Shown here one piece after another: positions 20,789-32,036 of a stretch of DNA of 64,000 nt. The notes beneath the pieces are model-generated. The model had not been told where the DNA came from. It searched no databases and was given only the letters and a program-made list of their open reading frames with translations. Both the position numbers and the translations under genes were made by a program. The stretch is taken from NCBI GenBank assembly GCA_977006965.1, contig OZ345358.1, positions 2,728,001-2,792,000 of the forward strand. Direction: 5' to 3'. The DNA comes from Phymatolithon calcareum. Lineage: Eukaryota > Rhodophyta > Florideophyceae > Hapalidiales. Numbering within the stretch: position 1 is the stretch's first letter; each line of letters opens with the position of its first letter.

Positions 20789-22186
20789 TCAGGCTTGTAG
20801 CTTGCCTGCTATGGCGACATCATCAGTCTCCTTGACTTCTTTCTCAAGGGAAGCGAAGTGATGGTCCTCAAACTCTGGATAAGCCTTGCCTCCGTGCTTG
20901 GACTCATCGTTTCCGCGGAGCTCGTCTTCTGCACTGATACGCAAGAGACCAGCGGCCTTCATGGCAGCGAAAAAAGTGCCGATCAGAATAACGGTCCACG
21001 CGATAATGATGAGGCATCCGGCAATATTGACACCAAGAAGCTTTCCAGCGTTCCTACCGCGGTAGAAAAGACCGGCATTTTCGTCAGAGTAGCCAGAAAT
21101 GGTCAAAAGGTCGCGACGGTTGAAAAGACCGCCTGCAATGGCGCCCCAAAATCCAGTGGCGCCGTGGATTGGGAAGGCCTCCAATGGGTCGTCAATCTTG
21201 AGCAGGAGTAGAAGCTCGCAAGCGCCGATGTACACAACGGCACCGATGGCACCAATAACAACGGCGGCGTATGTCTCAACCCAGGCACATGATGCAGTGA
21301 TGGCAACAAGACCGGCCAGCACACCGTTGAGAACGGAAATTAAGTCGAAAATGTGATCGGTGAGTTTGCGGACAATGAGGGTGGTGACACCGCCGGCTGC
21401 TGCTGCAAGAGTTGTGGTTACGGCGCAACGCTGAACGGTCCTGAAGAGACCACCGGTGATGCCGAAAGCAGAACCGGGATTGAATCCGTACCAGCCGAAC
21501 CACAGCACAAATGTGCCGAGAGTGCAGAGGGTGGCGGAGTGGCCAGGCATGGGAACAACCTTTCCATCGACGAATCTTCCCATGCGCGGTCCTACAAGAA
21601 TTGCACCAGTGAGACCGGCGAATCCACCAACCATGTGAACTACTGAGCAGCCAGCGAAATCAAGCATGCCCCAATCGGCGAGGAAACCATCGCCCCACAC
21701 CCAGTGAGAAACAACCGGGTAGACGAAAGCGGAGAGGAAGAAGGCATAGCCGAGGTAGGCATAGAAAGAGGTACGCTCTGCCACAGAACCAGACACGATT
21801 GTGGCGGCAGTGGCCGCAAAGGTCCACTGGAAGAACCACTTGGTGAGGTCGCCTCGACTGATGGCAAAATCGCTGTGACCTATAAAGTTATTGTTCGGAG
21901 TGCCATAAGAAAATGCGTATCCGAAGATCCAATATGCCAATGCGCCGACACAGGCGTCGAGCAGGTTCTTGATCAGGACGTTTTTAACATTCTTGGTGCG
22001 AACGGAGCCGGCGGTAAGCATGGCGAAGCCCGACTGCATGAGGAAGACAAGGTAGCCAGAGAATAGCACGAACATGGTATCGATGGCGTTTTCATAGTCC
22101 CCGCTTGATGTACTGAGAGTTACAAGTGTCTCGGAGACAGCAGCGACGTTGAGCAAGTCATTGATTAGAAAGTCTTCCGCTGACAT
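20789..22186 (-). CDS. Ammonium transporter (AMT family), complete
   Basis: 465 aa from MSAEDFLINDLLNV (ATG at 22186); the frame is open further upstream but only the ORF from this Met fits its relatives. Relative to the 15.1-kb gene the core is strongly conserved (SVVHMVGGFAG and FPIHGATGFWG carry the pore histidines). The N-terminus is unrelated, the loop before helix 4 reads SYGTPNNNFIGHSDF, and the C-terminus is extended by ~20 charged residues (EKEVKETDDVAIAG) after the SKHGGKAYPEF motif. This suggests a separate regulatory tail. Intronless. A TATA-like word lies 117 bp upstream of the start. Confidence 0.97.
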   Translation of the reverse strand: MSAEDFLINDLLNVAAVSETLVTLSTSSGDYENAIDTMFVLFSGYLVFLMQSGFAMLTAGSVRTKNVKNVLIKNLLDACVGALAYWIFGYAFSYGTPNNNFIGHSDFAISRGDLTKWFFQWTFAATAATIVSGSVAERTSFYAYLGYAFFLSAFVYPVVSHWVWGDGFLADWGMLDFAGCSVVHMVGGFAGLTGAILVGPRMGRFVDGKVVPMPGHSATLCTLGTFVLWFGWYGFNPGSAFGITGGLFRTVQRCAVTTTLAAAAGGVTTLIVRKLTDHIFDLISVLNGVLAGLVAITASCAWVETYAAVVIGAIGAVVYIGACELLLLLKIDDPLEAFPIHGATGFWGAIAGGLFNRRDLLTISGYSDENAGLFYRGRNAGKLLGVNIAGCLIIIAWTVILIGTFFAAMKAAGLLRISAEDELRGNDESKHGGKAYPEFEDHHFASLEKEVKETDDVAIAGKLQA

Positions 22187-22302
22187 TTTGAGGTGAGTGG
22201 ATGCTGCTTGGACTGGATCCTTGGTGCGCCCTGCAGCTTTTCTAAAAGCGGAGGAGGAGAGGAATGTCGCAGTACAGATTCTGCAGCAGTCATCGCGGAA
22301 AC

Positions 22303-22308
22303 TTATAA
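22303..22308 (-). promoter_or_regulatory. TATA-like element of the minus-strand AMT gene
   Basis: TATAAG on the minus strand (in GCTTATAAGTTTCC), about 117 bp upstream of the ATG at 22186. Position fits a core promoter with a ~90-nt leader; single-motif evidence only. Confidence 0.4.
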
Positions 22309-22319
22309 GCTGGTGAAGC

Positions 22320-22985
22320 ACTGATATTTGAGGCGGACATGTTCTGTACTGAGGCCGATTGCGCAATATGGAAAAGGGGGCTCCACTAGCAAATGAAGAA
22401 AATGGGGATTATGGAAATACAACCTGGCCTGGCCTGGTCGCAAGTGTCCGTAGCAGGTCGAGACGCATAACGTACGGAGCAGTGATACAGTCTGGTAACC
22501 GCTGCAGGCGAAGACCAAATGAAAAGGCTTGCTTCTCTCAACCGCATGGCCTCTAGATCCCTATGAGGTGTACTGCAACGTATTGTTACGAACTAGAGAG
22601 GTTCGTGTGACGCCATTGGCTTTTGGGATTTGACGTACCTATCGAAGGATCTTTTGCCAGAAAAATTTCTGTAAATATTCCTAGAATTGCAGAGAATCGT
22701 GGCTTAAATTTGCCGCCTTTTCGTACGGATATATCTATTTTTCCATCCAGTCCAGCACAGTGGTCTACTCTTGCAATCCACTTTTTCGAGCTCACAAATA
22801 ATAGACCGCATCGATGCGGCAACATAACAACTGGCTGAGGAAGCTGGGCATGAATACTTGGGTGCAGTTTGCCTCCGGCCCAGTAAAATTTAGGAGAATG
22901 TGTAATTGTATTGTATTCTGCATTTCCCCTAAGAGAGGTTAACTGCGCTTCGAAGATCTAAGTATTCTCCATTCTGTTCTATCCT
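22320..22985. other. Upstream flank of AMT gene, no gene seen
   Basis: Intergenic DNA between the AMT promoter and the LINE scrap at 22990. No coding, RNA or repeat signal that I can support. Confidence 0.35.
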
Positions 22986-22989
22986 GTGC

Positions 22990-23520
22990 GATATTAAGAG
23001 CTATTTGTGCGTTTCGGTGAGGCACGTCGCTGAAGAGTGACTCTGAGGTTGGTTTGATACACTGCAGTAACACTTGGCGTAGCATGCGATGTTCGCCTAT
23101 GCGAAGTATATGCCCTAGCCAATTCCATCGTTGACCTCTGGCGCGTATGACGGCGGGATTGAAGTGGAGAAGCCAAACGCTTGAGCGCCTTCCCTGCCTC
23201 CTGTACGTCCCACGCGGGACGCCTACCCTTGCAGCAACCGAGGGGATCCTGTGCTGTGCGCAAATGCCGCATTGCAGAACAAGAAGATCTGAAAATGTCT
23301 AAATACATACTGATTCCAATGACGCTCGCATTCCAAATATCAGTTTCCCCTTGCCTATCCAGTGGTTTGGTTTCCACGTCCATGGTTCAGCGCACTAAAC
23401 AGGATAGCGTCGTTCAAAACGCTTCGAGACCGGATGCCGGGACACGATACGTGGACTCTCAAAAAAATATCCTGGTACTGCCTGCGCATACTGCCTGAGT
23501 CCCTATATTGATCAATGTGG
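22990..23520 (-). pseudogene. LINE reverse-transcriptase C-terminal fragment
   Basis: Minus-strand translation across frames gives QRWNWLGHILRIGEHRMLRQ, the R-W-x-GH-[IV]-LR hallmark found after the RT domain in many LINEs, preceded by GVPRGTYRRQGRR and a Trp-rich stretch. Frameshifts and stops are frequent. The (R)WLGH block differs from families A-E, so this is another lineage. Confidence 0.6.
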
Positions 23521-24502
23521 CTATTCAGTACTTGCAGTCATCAAGCCTTCTCAATAGCGCTCTATGTATAAAAACAGAGCTTAGCACCCCAATTCGAGAG
23601 GTATATGCACAGTTCTCACGTTGCCCTAAAGCTTTATAGCCGATTTCCTTGAAGAGCGAGACCGCCAAGCCGTTGCGGCAGAGTTGCACAAAGAGTATGC
23701 GGCGATCGTGGTAAGCTGTCCAGTCAAAAAGAATCAACTTTCGCATCTCGCACTTGACGACAACCGGAGGGCACTTTGAGAGAGTGTGGCCGGACAGACT
23801 CTAATGCTTCCAATATTACAGCTCAGAGAAGATAGCCGCCACGGTTGTGCACACTTGAGGAAGTCAGTGGTGTAGGATGGATAAAAAGATGATTCCGAGA
23901 CTCTATACAGCATCTGACGTAATGTGATTCTGGGTATGAAGCAAATCCGCTCGACTTTTCGTGAAGATCCATTCAAAAACAAAACTGATGAGTAAATCTG
24001 GCCGCAACGAGAACAATCGGAGCGCTCACCTCTTCAATCATGGATGAGGAGTGTGTATACAGTCAACACAAGATGTCCGCCGAGCTGATGGCTTTACAGA
24101 AACTCCTAGACACAGCGAAAATACAGCTGGACATCGAAGACGCTTGCTAGAGACTTACGTAAACGAGAAGCCTAGCACTACGAGAAATAGGATTTAAAGA
24201 ATTTTTGATTGAATGGATAATTGATGAGTGTACGAGAGGCTGTCGTGTTTTTCTCGCCATGACGCTCTGAGACTATTAAAAAAAATTCAGAAATGCTCGA
24301 TTAAAGCTACACTTTTAGAAAGCGGTCATAGATTCATTACGTTATCGCCGTCCACAGAGTATGTGCTACACTCTCTCCTCTCCTGAGCATCGTGGCTGAA
24401 TTCGTTTTGGTGACCGTCAGTGGGGACCGTAAATCTCGCACGCAACAAGAAAGAGAAGACGAAGAATAATTTAGATACATCATTATGATAATGTATTGCG
24501 AA
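23521..24502. other. Intergenic, no gene seen
   Basis: AT-rich DNA with scattered chance ORFs on the minus strand. Nothing recognisable until the palindrome at 24503. Confidence 0.35.
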
Positions 24503-24551
24503 ATGATCAGACATAATTAGATCATATTATGATCTAATTATGCCTGATCAT
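24503..24551. repeat. 49-bp palindrome upstream of the DUF1995 gene
   Basis: Two 24-base arms, one mismatch and a 1-nt spacer; the core is ATTAGATCATA T TATGATCTAAT. It lies 120 bp upstream of the plus-strand start at 24672, so it could be a regulatory cruciform or a small foldback remnant. Confidence 0.7.
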
Positions 24552-24671
24552 GAGATCCGCCATCATGGCCGGACATCATTCGAGCGAGATCTGCAGTTTA
24601 CAAGACGCCGCGATCTCGCATTCGCATCCTGAATTAGCAGCGACCTTTCCACCACCCAGCTAGACGCTGCG

Positions 24672-25562
24672 ATGAAGGCGCAAAAAAGAATGCGTTCAAA
24701 CCCCGCCTTCGCCACAAGCGCCAGTCTACCTGCGCTGCGCTCAGCTCGCCACCCGTCCGCCGCGCGCGTCTGTGCTCCGCGTCGCACAATCGTATCATCC
24801 ACCGTGGCGCCAATCCCCGGCTCTCTCCTCGACGCGTGCGCGCAAGCGCGAGCCGCCCTAACCGCAGCAATAGCAACTGGCAAACGTCGTCTCTTTGTCG
24901 AAATCGACACCTCCGCGGGCGATGAGACGTACACCCTGCTGAAAAACACGCTACCCATTGCACGCGACGTGGTACCCGCCCTATTGCGCGAAGACGGCGC
25001 TCGCCTCTCGGTCCTCCTTCCGGACTCCGGCGCGGCGGCGCTCCTCGTGCGCGATTGGAATCGCGCCGGCATGGAAATACCGCCCTCGCTCTACGTGGCC
25101 GGACTGGAGGAGGCGGAAGTGGACGCGGAGACGGATGCAGGGGTTGTGATTGTTGTGCCGCGTGCGAGCGACGTTGGAAGAATGGAGCGTGTTGTGTCCT
25201 CTGCTGGCGATTTGCCGGTGCTTATTGTCAACCCCGATCTTGTGGACATGGGCGTCACAGGGCTTTCGCTCAACGCGCGGCAGCTTCGCGAAAGGTTGAT
25301 TGATGAGTTTGAGTCGGCGTATTATCTCAAGGTGTTTGGATGGGGTGTGATGTTACGGGCGTATCCTGGGAAATGGGGATTGTGGGTTGATGATCCTGGT
25401 ACCAGTGTTGGATTCCGTCTCGTTGCGGAACGGGATGAACGGCCCAATGCTGCGGATATTGAGGAGGTGTTGGAGGAGACTGAGGGTGTCTCGACGCAAG
25501 GGCCGCTGCAGAGTTTTGTTAACAATATCTCCCGCTTTCTGAACGTTTACACGAAAGGGTAA
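24672..25562 (+). CDS. DUF1995 domain protein, probably plastid-targeted
   Basis: 296-aa intronless gene. Residues 1-~45 are rich in Ala/Ser/Arg with almost no acidic residues, as in a transit peptide. The rest matches the DUF1995 layout: IPGSLLDACAQARAAL, an RRLFVEID strand, SVLLPDSGAAALLVRDW, a VVIVVPRASDVGRMERV segment, PVLIVNPDLVDMGV, then FESAYYLKVF and LRAYPGKWGLWV. In plants the family includes LPA3, a factor for photosystem II assembly; most members are uncharacterised. Composition is much more GC-rich at the 5' end. Family assignment is from remembered motif order; a profile search would settle it. Confidence 0.8.
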   Translation: MKAQKRMRSNPAFATSASLPALRSARHPSAARVCAPRRTIVSSTVAPIPGSLLDACAQARAALTAAIATGKRRLFVEIDTSAGDETYTLLKNTLPIARDVVPALLREDGARLSVLLPDSGAAALLVRDWNRAGMEIPPSLYVAGLEEAEVDAETDAGVVIVVPRASDVGRMERVVSSAGDLPVLIVNPDLVDMGVTGLSLNARQLRERLIDEFESAYYLKVFGWGVMLRAYPGKWGLWVDDPGTSVGFRLVAERDERPNAADIEEVLEETEGVSTQGPLQSFVNNISRFLNVYTKG

Positions 25563-26615
25563 AGGGAGCTGAGCTGTGGGGATGCGACTGCGCTCCGATT
25601 AATGGCAGTTTCTCAGGATGTGCGCCACTCGCACAGCAGAGTTTCTATAGGAGTATACGACATCGTGCACCCACCTGCAGTGGACTGTTTCTTCTCGTCG
25701 GACGAATTGTCGTTCTAGTGCCGCCCAGTGTCGTCTTAATGCCGCCTTGAGGCACAAACGTACATAACGGCCTGCGGTGTACCGGCTGTGTGTTATTGCA
25801 CAAGTTTTAATTCTATGGAGCAATTGGCCCGGCGTTTGTGAAGGTTTCTGTTGAATAGAAACGGTCGGTCAATGCACTCGAACATCACTCAAATTTTGTA
25901 ATGGTTGTTGGAACGTTTCAAGATTTGAAACAATCCTTCCGATTTTCCCGTTGCGTCCATCCATGCTCCAGGCATCTGGCCGTCAGCACCGGACTGGTAA
26001 TATTATCAAAGTTGTAAATTGCTGCACTCGTACAATTGCGGTCAGTATTGACGCGCGACGATGCCGTGCGCCGTCATCTTTACTTTCTGTCGTACCTAAC
26101 GCCATTTGTCCTCTGTGCGCATAGTGCTTCCGCCCTCACTGTTACGCCATATGTACTCGAAGTGGATCGGGGGCATCTGATGTACAGTACAAGCAAGGGC
26201 AGCACTCTGCAACTTCAAAATTAACCGTTCAACCAGACCTGGAAATTGCTGTCCCAGCTCAGCAACATCTTAAAATGCGCTCGAATAAGGGCCGTAATAC
26301 GAATAAATATTCGCTGCACCGTCAAACTGTCGGAGCGCAAGGCTGTGCCACTAAAGCCCTCATTGCGACTCGCACATGCAGCAGATGTGTACGATGTCGC
26401 ATCCGGATGTCCCTCGCACCAGCGGACGTCACTTCACATGAATTCACAATTTTATACAATTCGAAGCATCAGGCGATGGCCCGACCTAAAGCTTTGCACA
26501 ACCTGCCTTTGCCAATAAACCGGGCCATACCAACTGTGATATGTACAAGTCACAAGCCAAATAATCAGCCACACCATGATGGCGAAGCGCGAGCGTGCAA
26601 CCCCGTTCAGCAAAA
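25563..26615. other. Intergenic between DUF1995 and AMT genes
   Basis: Contains the 3' flank of DUF1995 and the promoter of the next AMT gene. TTTTATACAATT near 26448 is a weak TATA candidate ~165 bp before the ATG. No gene or repeat with clear ends. Confidence 0.35.
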
Positions 26616-28046
26616 ATGGCCACCACAGATTTCTACACACCTCAGCGCGGGCTGGATGGTGCCGCCGTCGCATCCGGGCTCAGCAAATTGCTCGCCAAAG
26701 ATACCGGACTGATTGCGCAACATGAGGAGGCGATTGATACCATATTTGTGTTATTTTCTGGTTTCCTTGTGTTTTTCATGCAAGCTGGTTTCGCCATGCT
26801 CACCGCAGGCTCTGTTCGTTCAAAGAACACGAAAAACGTGCTGTTAAAGAATCTCCTAGATGCATGCGTCGGTGCCATTTCGTACTACTTTTTCGGATAC
26901 GCCTTCGCATATGGCTCAAACGGTCCGTTCATCGGCGGTCGTCAATTCGCCGTATCGCGTGGTAACCTCACGCAGTGGTTTTTCCAATGGGCTTTTGCGG
27001 CGACGTCAACGACAATCGTGTCCGGGTCCGTGGCTGAACGTACTTCGTTTTATGCATACTTGGGATACGCATTCTTTCTCACGGGTTTCGTATACCCTGT
27101 GGTGTCGCACTGGGTGTGGGGTGGGGGATTTCTGTCGAAGATTTTCGGATTTGGAATGATTGATTTTGCGGGTTGTTCTGTCGTTCATGTTGTCGGCGGT
27201 TTTGCAGGACTTGCTGGAGCATACGCCGTCGGACCTCGGTATGGACGATTCAATTCAGCGGGTGAGGTGCAGGCCATGCCCGGACATTCGGCGACGCTTT
27301 GTACGCTAGGAACTTTTATTCTTTGGTTCGGGTGGTATGGATTCAATCCCGGGTCGACGCTTGGAATCACTAGAGGATTACACAAGGTTGTGGAACGCTG
27401 TGCGATGAATACCACACTGGCCGCTGCCGCCGGCGGACTCACCACGCTTTTTGTGAAGAAAGGGACAGATCATATTCTCGACCTTGTTTCAGTGTTGAAT
27501 GGAGTGCTCGCCGGGCTGGTTTCAATCACCGCGAGTTGTGCGTTCGTCGAGACATACGCAGCTATCATTATCGGTGTGCTCGGCTCGTTCGTGTACATGG
27601 GCTCCGCCACTCTTCTCCTGCGGCTCAGAATTGACGATCCACTGGAGGCGTTCCCGATTCATGGGGCAACGGGACTTTGGGGTATGATTGCTGCGGGACT
27701 GTTCAATCGTCGTGATTTGCAGGCTCTTGGTGGATTCTCGGACGCGACAGGTGGATTGTTTTATGGGGGACCGACAGCGGGCAAGCTTCTTGGTATCAAT
27801 ATCTTTGGATCGCTGATCATTATCCTATGGACAGTTGGACTTTTGGGACCGTTCTTTTTTCTCATGAAGCGGGGAGGAATGCTCCGAATTTCAAGAGATG
27901 ATGAGATCATCGGAAATGATATCTCCAAGCATGGCGGCGCTGCATATCCGACCGACGTTGCAGAGGCGATCACACAAATAGATGCACCAGAGATGACATT
28001 TGGGGAACCATTTAGAGTTTCGAAGACGGGGAATGTGAGAGTTTAG
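26616..28046 (+). CDS. Ammonium transporter (AMT family), complete, divergent member
   Basis: 476 aa from MATTDFYTPQRG; an in-frame GTG 21 bp earlier is not used because the ATG is preceded by AAAA and followed by GCC. Pore histidines lie in DFAGCSVVHVVGGFAG and FPIHGATGLWG. It differs from the other four at many positions: FLSKIFGFGMIDF has a longer loop before the signature helix, FVKKGTDHILDLV replaces IVRKMTDHIFDLI, and the C-terminus after SKHGGAAYP is EMTFGEPFRVSKTGNVRV. Codon use is more AT-tolerant than in the 15.1-kb gene. An older duplicate by appearance. Confidence 0.96.
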   Translation: MATTDFYTPQRGLDGAAVASGLSKLLAKDTGLIAQHEEAIDTIFVLFSGFLVFFMQAGFAMLTAGSVRSKNTKNVLLKNLLDACVGAISYYFFGYAFAYGSNGPFIGGRQFAVSRGNLTQWFFQWAFAATSTTIVSGSVAERTSFYAYLGYAFFLTGFVYPVVSHWVWGGGFLSKIFGFGMIDFAGCSVVHVVGGFAGLAGAYAVGPRYGRFNSAGEVQAMPGHSATLCTLGTFILWFGWYGFNPGSTLGITRGLHKVVERCAMNTTLAAAAGGLTTLFVKKGTDHILDLVSVLNGVLAGLVSITASCAFVETYAAIIIGVLGSFVYMGSATLLLRLRIDDPLEAFPIHGATGLWGMIAAGLFNRRDLQALGGFSDATGGLFYGGPTAGKLLGINIFGSLIIILWTVGLLGPFFFLMKRGGMLRISRDDEIIGNDISKHGGAAYPTDVAEAITQIDAPEMTFGEPFRVSKTGNVRV

Positions 28047-29687
28047 AGCGTAACGATTAGGGAATGGCCGGAGTGAACGGGGTATTTTCATTTTCCAGCA
28101 AGCCATTCGACGTAAGCTCCTGCTTTCGGGAACGAAGGGTTAGCGAAATAGGAGCTTTTGCCTTGGCAGCGCAACACGTAATTCCATAGTACCGTTGCAG
28201 GAAGTCAACGACGCTGCTACTTACTATTTATCTTCTGTGATAATCATCAGTCATAAGAAGCCTTCTGTTCACTTTATTTTACGAACGTTGGAACACGTTG
28301 CAGATTTCAGACCAACATTGGTTGTTCGGTCGATGCAATGTATTTGTAAAAAACCGATCAAGAGTTTTCTTATTGCGCTCGTCTCGTCTCTTGTTAATGC
28401 CTGCACATATTGATGGAGTCATCTATGTATTTGCGCCAGTCTCAGGCAGCTGTAGTCTATGCCAAGAGACACCTGGGTGCCAGCACCTGTAACCCATTGT
28501 CAATAGTTGGTTCAGCTACCCCACTACTGTAGTATGAAATGATGATGACGTTGACCCACAACCGTAGTTCTACATGGACTCTGTACCATGGATCTGCAGG
28601 CCAATTCGCAGGACACTGCGCACATCGTCCTCTGCCACAAATGATAGAGTACCATGTTTTTGAGGACACTGGTGAAAAGCATCTAAACGCTACGCGTAGG
28701 AGACTCAAAAATTTGAGATGCTTCTTCCCCTCAGTCCCGTCGACTAGTACATAGTATACACCGAACTAGTCCAATGCACCCCGAACTCAACTGTTTCCAA
28801 GAGTCTATTCAACATCATTGGAAGATCAATCCAAGGCGAGGCTCGATCCCCCACAGTCAACAGTGGTCCGAGGGCCAGGAAGTAGCGTCTGAACTGGCTT
28901 GGAAACATCACCCGAGTGAGCTTTCGTCACGCGGTACGCCCAGTGTTGCTCCGGTGTGTCATGCCAATACTTGAATCACACTTCAGAGACGTAGCCAACC
29001 TAGATGTACAACCAGCACCTATCTCGAAAAAAAGGATGAATGGAGAGACGTATACCCTATCGAAAAACTACCAACCACAGGGAGGAATGTGGAACTCAAT
29101 GCAGGATCTGGGCCATGTGCTCTCCTTGTCTCTTTGTGCGTTGCTCTTCTCTTACACAAAGCATGGGTCAGGTTTGTTGCTACAACCTGGAAGAGATGTC
29201 TCTAATCTTTCTATTAAGAATAAACTTATTCAAACTAATATTTTGACGTTTGTCAGGGCCTTCAAGAGTTTTGCAGTGAGACAGTGCTGTAGATGTCACA
29301 ACACCGGGGGATGTGAGTAAGTGAAGGTGACGCCGATAGCCGCTGGTATTTAGATTTCCACTGAAGCATCTGCCATGCACCATTTCAGTCTACAGTATCC
29401 ATTGAGCAAAAATTTACAAGTTGATTTCCTCGGGTACCATATTGATCGGCACGCGCGCGGTGCAGTACGCGTACAGTGCCGAGCAAGGCAACCAAGGAAG
29501 AAACCCTAAAATAGAAATCTTAGCATCCAATTAGGACACGACGAAACGGTCCAGTCGTAGGCCCGTTCGGACCTCGGTCCTGTTATCCGGATACCGCGCG
29601 GCATGATGATCGCCACCACCAAGCTTTCATCAGAACGACCTGACCAGCGTTCACCTCGGCGACTGTGCGCACGACCGCGCTGGCGAA
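28047..29687. other. 1.6-kb intergenic region
   Basis: AMT 3' flank followed by unassigned DNA and the promoter of the WD40 gene. An ORF at 28916-29320 (134 aa) has no recognisable domain. I see no RNA gene or bounded repeat. Confidence 0.35.
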
Positions 29688-32036
29688 ATGAGCGCCTTGC
29701 TCTCCCCGGGCAAGCCTGTGCTCACCCGTTTTAAGGTTCCAGGTGAGGGCGCCTATACCCTTTCTGCCGAACTCCACGCTCCGCTCCCTCGTCATGTCGC
29801 CGTCCCGAACGCCAACTCCTCGAACAAATCAGCAGCAACTACAACTCCGTCCCCGCCACCGGCTGGTCCTCTCGGCCTTGCATCGGTCACCACGGTTTCC
29901 TTCGTGCGTCGTGCCACCTTAGCCGCTACTGCTCCAGAGGTGCCAGTTCCGCATCCGCCTCCCTCATCTCCGGCAATATCCTCCCCAGCTCTCCTTCCTC
30001 CGCCAGCGGCAACATCTGGATCGGGCCTCTTCTCGCTACGCAAGCTTACCGGGCTTGGGTCTTCGCTCTCGTCCAAGTTTAGCGGTACTGCTTCGGACGG
30101 CGGAGTTGCATCTTCGCCTTCCGTCACCTCGGATGACACGTCGATGTCCCCGCGATATTGGGTGGCCAATGCGCTCTCCAGTGCTCCCAGCGTCTTAAGC
30201 AGTGCTGCAACTGATCCATCACCGCGCGCCCCGCCACGAGCTGCGCTTCTCCCTAGACCAGACTCTGCGCCAGAGGGTACCGTTGCAAGAAGTGTCAACG
30301 CGAAGGTCACCGTCAATGGCCCTGCTGTCACCGACCCGTCGTCGCGAACAGATAGCGATGCCCATGACGTTGACCTGGAAGAGGAATCGTCGACAACGCT
30401 TGGTGTCCTCGTATACAACGCCGCAGACTTTGTTCTTGGACTGGACTTGCCCGCATGCGGACCTCCACGCCCAACACCAGAGCGTAATCCATTGGACCCC
30501 TCACTGACGCTAAGTATTCGTAATCCACCCACCGCACACGCATTGCAGCAGGGCGATAAATTGCAGCTTCTTGTCGGCTGTGCCAACGGTGAGGTCGTTT
30601 ACTACCCTGATATCTCCGCTACTGCAGCACCCGCGGATGCAGGAAAGCGAACCCGCGGTGCAGCGGCAGCCGCGAATGGCACCACACACCCTGCGTTCTA
30701 CATCTACAACCGCGACGGCTCTGCAAACGGGACGCGCGTCGTCGCCGTGCGCTGGGTCCCCTTATCGGGGTACCGCTTTATCGCGGTGCATGTCGATGGT
30801 GCGATCGCGGTCTACGATTCGCGTCACAAACCGCACTCAAACGCGTTCCGTGCCAGTCCACCTGCGCCTTCTGCGACCGACAATGATGCTGCTAGCGGCA
30901 CCAACAGCGTCTCCAGCACAAGTACGGGACCTTCTACAGCACTGTCCCTACGACCCAGCGTACGTGATGGTGTTGATAAACCCAGTAGTGAGAAGCCGGA
31001 TGCAGGCCGAGAGCGTGACAAGGGCAGCGGCGCTGGTAGCGGCGGGAGCGAGAAGTCCACTGCACCTGGTCATCGACGCACTGGTAGCGCAGTGGCCGGC
31101 AGTGGTGGTGTTGGACAACATGAGGTGAGCATATCGCGTTCAACGCGGCGAAAGAGTAATCCACTGGCAGTGTGGCAGGTTGGGTGTGGGATTGTAACAG
31201 ACGCTGAGTTTGCACCCGGCCGTCCTGCGGATGCAGCGCTGCTCGCGGTATCTGGCCGAGATGGTTATTTGAGAGTGCTAGATTTCTCACGTGAAGTACC
31301 AATCATCGCATTCCGATCCTACTTTGGAGCACTACTGTGTGTTGCATGGAGCCCTGACGGTCGCTTCGTTGCAGCAGCAGGCGAAGATGATCTTGTTTCT
31401 GTTTGGTGTCCTGCGGAAAACAGAATTGTGGCACGTCTCGAGGGACACACTTCATGGGTTAGTGCCGTCGCCTGGGATGCGTCCGTAGCTGGACCGGCGC
31501 GCTATCGACTTGCGTCTGCAGGCCAGGATACTAAGCTTTTACTATGGGATTTCGATGTAGATATGCTGCACACACGGCAGTCGCACACTCGAATGGGTAC
31601 GAATATGGTGCGCTTGCGAAGTTATGCTCGCGAACCAGTGGCGACGACCACTGCAACCGGCAACGAGAAACGTACCGGAAAACTTTCGAGGCTACGCGGA
31701 TCTGCCCATTCGTCGACGCACGGGTCGGTAGGGAGTAGTGATGCGGACGGGAATGGCACTGCAGCGACAGTCACAACGACGATTGTTGGCGCACTCGGGC
31801 GAGCTGAAGTGCCCATTGTTGGACCGGTTGCAGCGCATGTGGCACACGCAGAGCCGTTGACACATGTGTGCTTTCAAGACTTTGGTATTGTCACGGCGGA
31901 TTCGGCGGGCAATGTCAAATTATGGACGCGACCGCCAGTGCATGAAGTTGCACCAATCAGCCTTGGAAATAAGGAGATGGAGGGCGTGGGAAAAGGGGGT
32001 GGGAAGAAGTCGCAGAGAAATGCAGACCTTGACTGA
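29688..32036 (+). CDS. WD40-repeat protein of the WDR20/CreC type
   Basis: 782-aa intronless protein predicted to be a beta-propeller scaffold. Residues ~30-230 are Ser/Pro/Thr-rich and disordered. WD repeats follow: KLQLLVGCANGEVVYYPD, VRWVPLSGYRFIAVHVDGAI, then after another Ser/Gly-rich insert (roughly 385-490) LAVSGRDGYLRVLDFSRE, LLCVAWSPDGRFVAAAGE, SWVSAVAWD with LASAGQDTKLLLWDFD, and a last repeat CFQDFGIVTADSAGNVKLW. The succession SYFGALLCV..SPDGR-GEDDLVSVW-HTSWVSAVA-DTKLLLWD is diagnostic for WDR20/DMWD and fungal CreC. These activate USP12/46-type deubiquitinases; in fungi CreC with CreB acts in carbon repression. Partner and role here are inferred. Confidence 0.85.
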   Translation: MSALLSPGKPVLTRFKVPGEGAYTLSAELHAPLPRHVAVPNANSSNKSAATTTPSPPPAGPLGLASVTTVSFVRRATLAATAPEVPVPHPPPSSPAISSPALLPPPAATSGSGLFSLRKLTGLGSSLSSKFSGTASDGGVASSPSVTSDDTSMSPRYWVANALSSAPSVLSSAATDPSPRAPPRAALLPRPDSAPEGTVARSVNAKVTVNGPAVTDPSSRTDSDAHDVDLEEESSTTLGVLVYNAADFVLGLDLPACGPPRPTPERNPLDPSLTLSIRNPPTAHALQQGDKLQLLVGCANGEVVYYPDISATAAPADAGKRTRGAAAAANGTTHPAFYIYNRDGSANGTRVVAVRWVPLSGYRFIAVHVDGAIAVYDSRHKPHSNAFRASPPAPSATDNDAASGTNSVSSTSTGPSTALSLRPSVRDGVDKPSSEKPDAGRERDKGSGAGSGGSEKSTAPGHRRTGSAVAGSGGVGQHEVSISRSTRRKSNPLAVWQVGCGIVTDAEFAPGRPADAALLAVSGRDGYLRVLDFSREVPIIAFRSYFGALLCVAWSPDGRFVAAAGEDDLVSVWCPAENRIVARLEGHTSWVSAVAWDASVAGPARYRLASAGQDTKLLLWDFDVDMLHTRQSHTRMGTNMVRLRSYAREPVATTTATGNEKRTGKLSRLRGSAHSSTHGSVGSSDADGNGTAATVTTTIVGALGRAEVPIVGPVAAHVAHAEPLTHVCFQDFGIVTADSAGNVKLWTRPPVHEVAPISLGNKEMEGVGKGGGKKSQRNADLD

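Noticed and set aside
28916-29320. 134-aa ORF upstream of the WD40 gene
   Set aside because: No domain, no signal peptide and no support from context; kept as intergenic.
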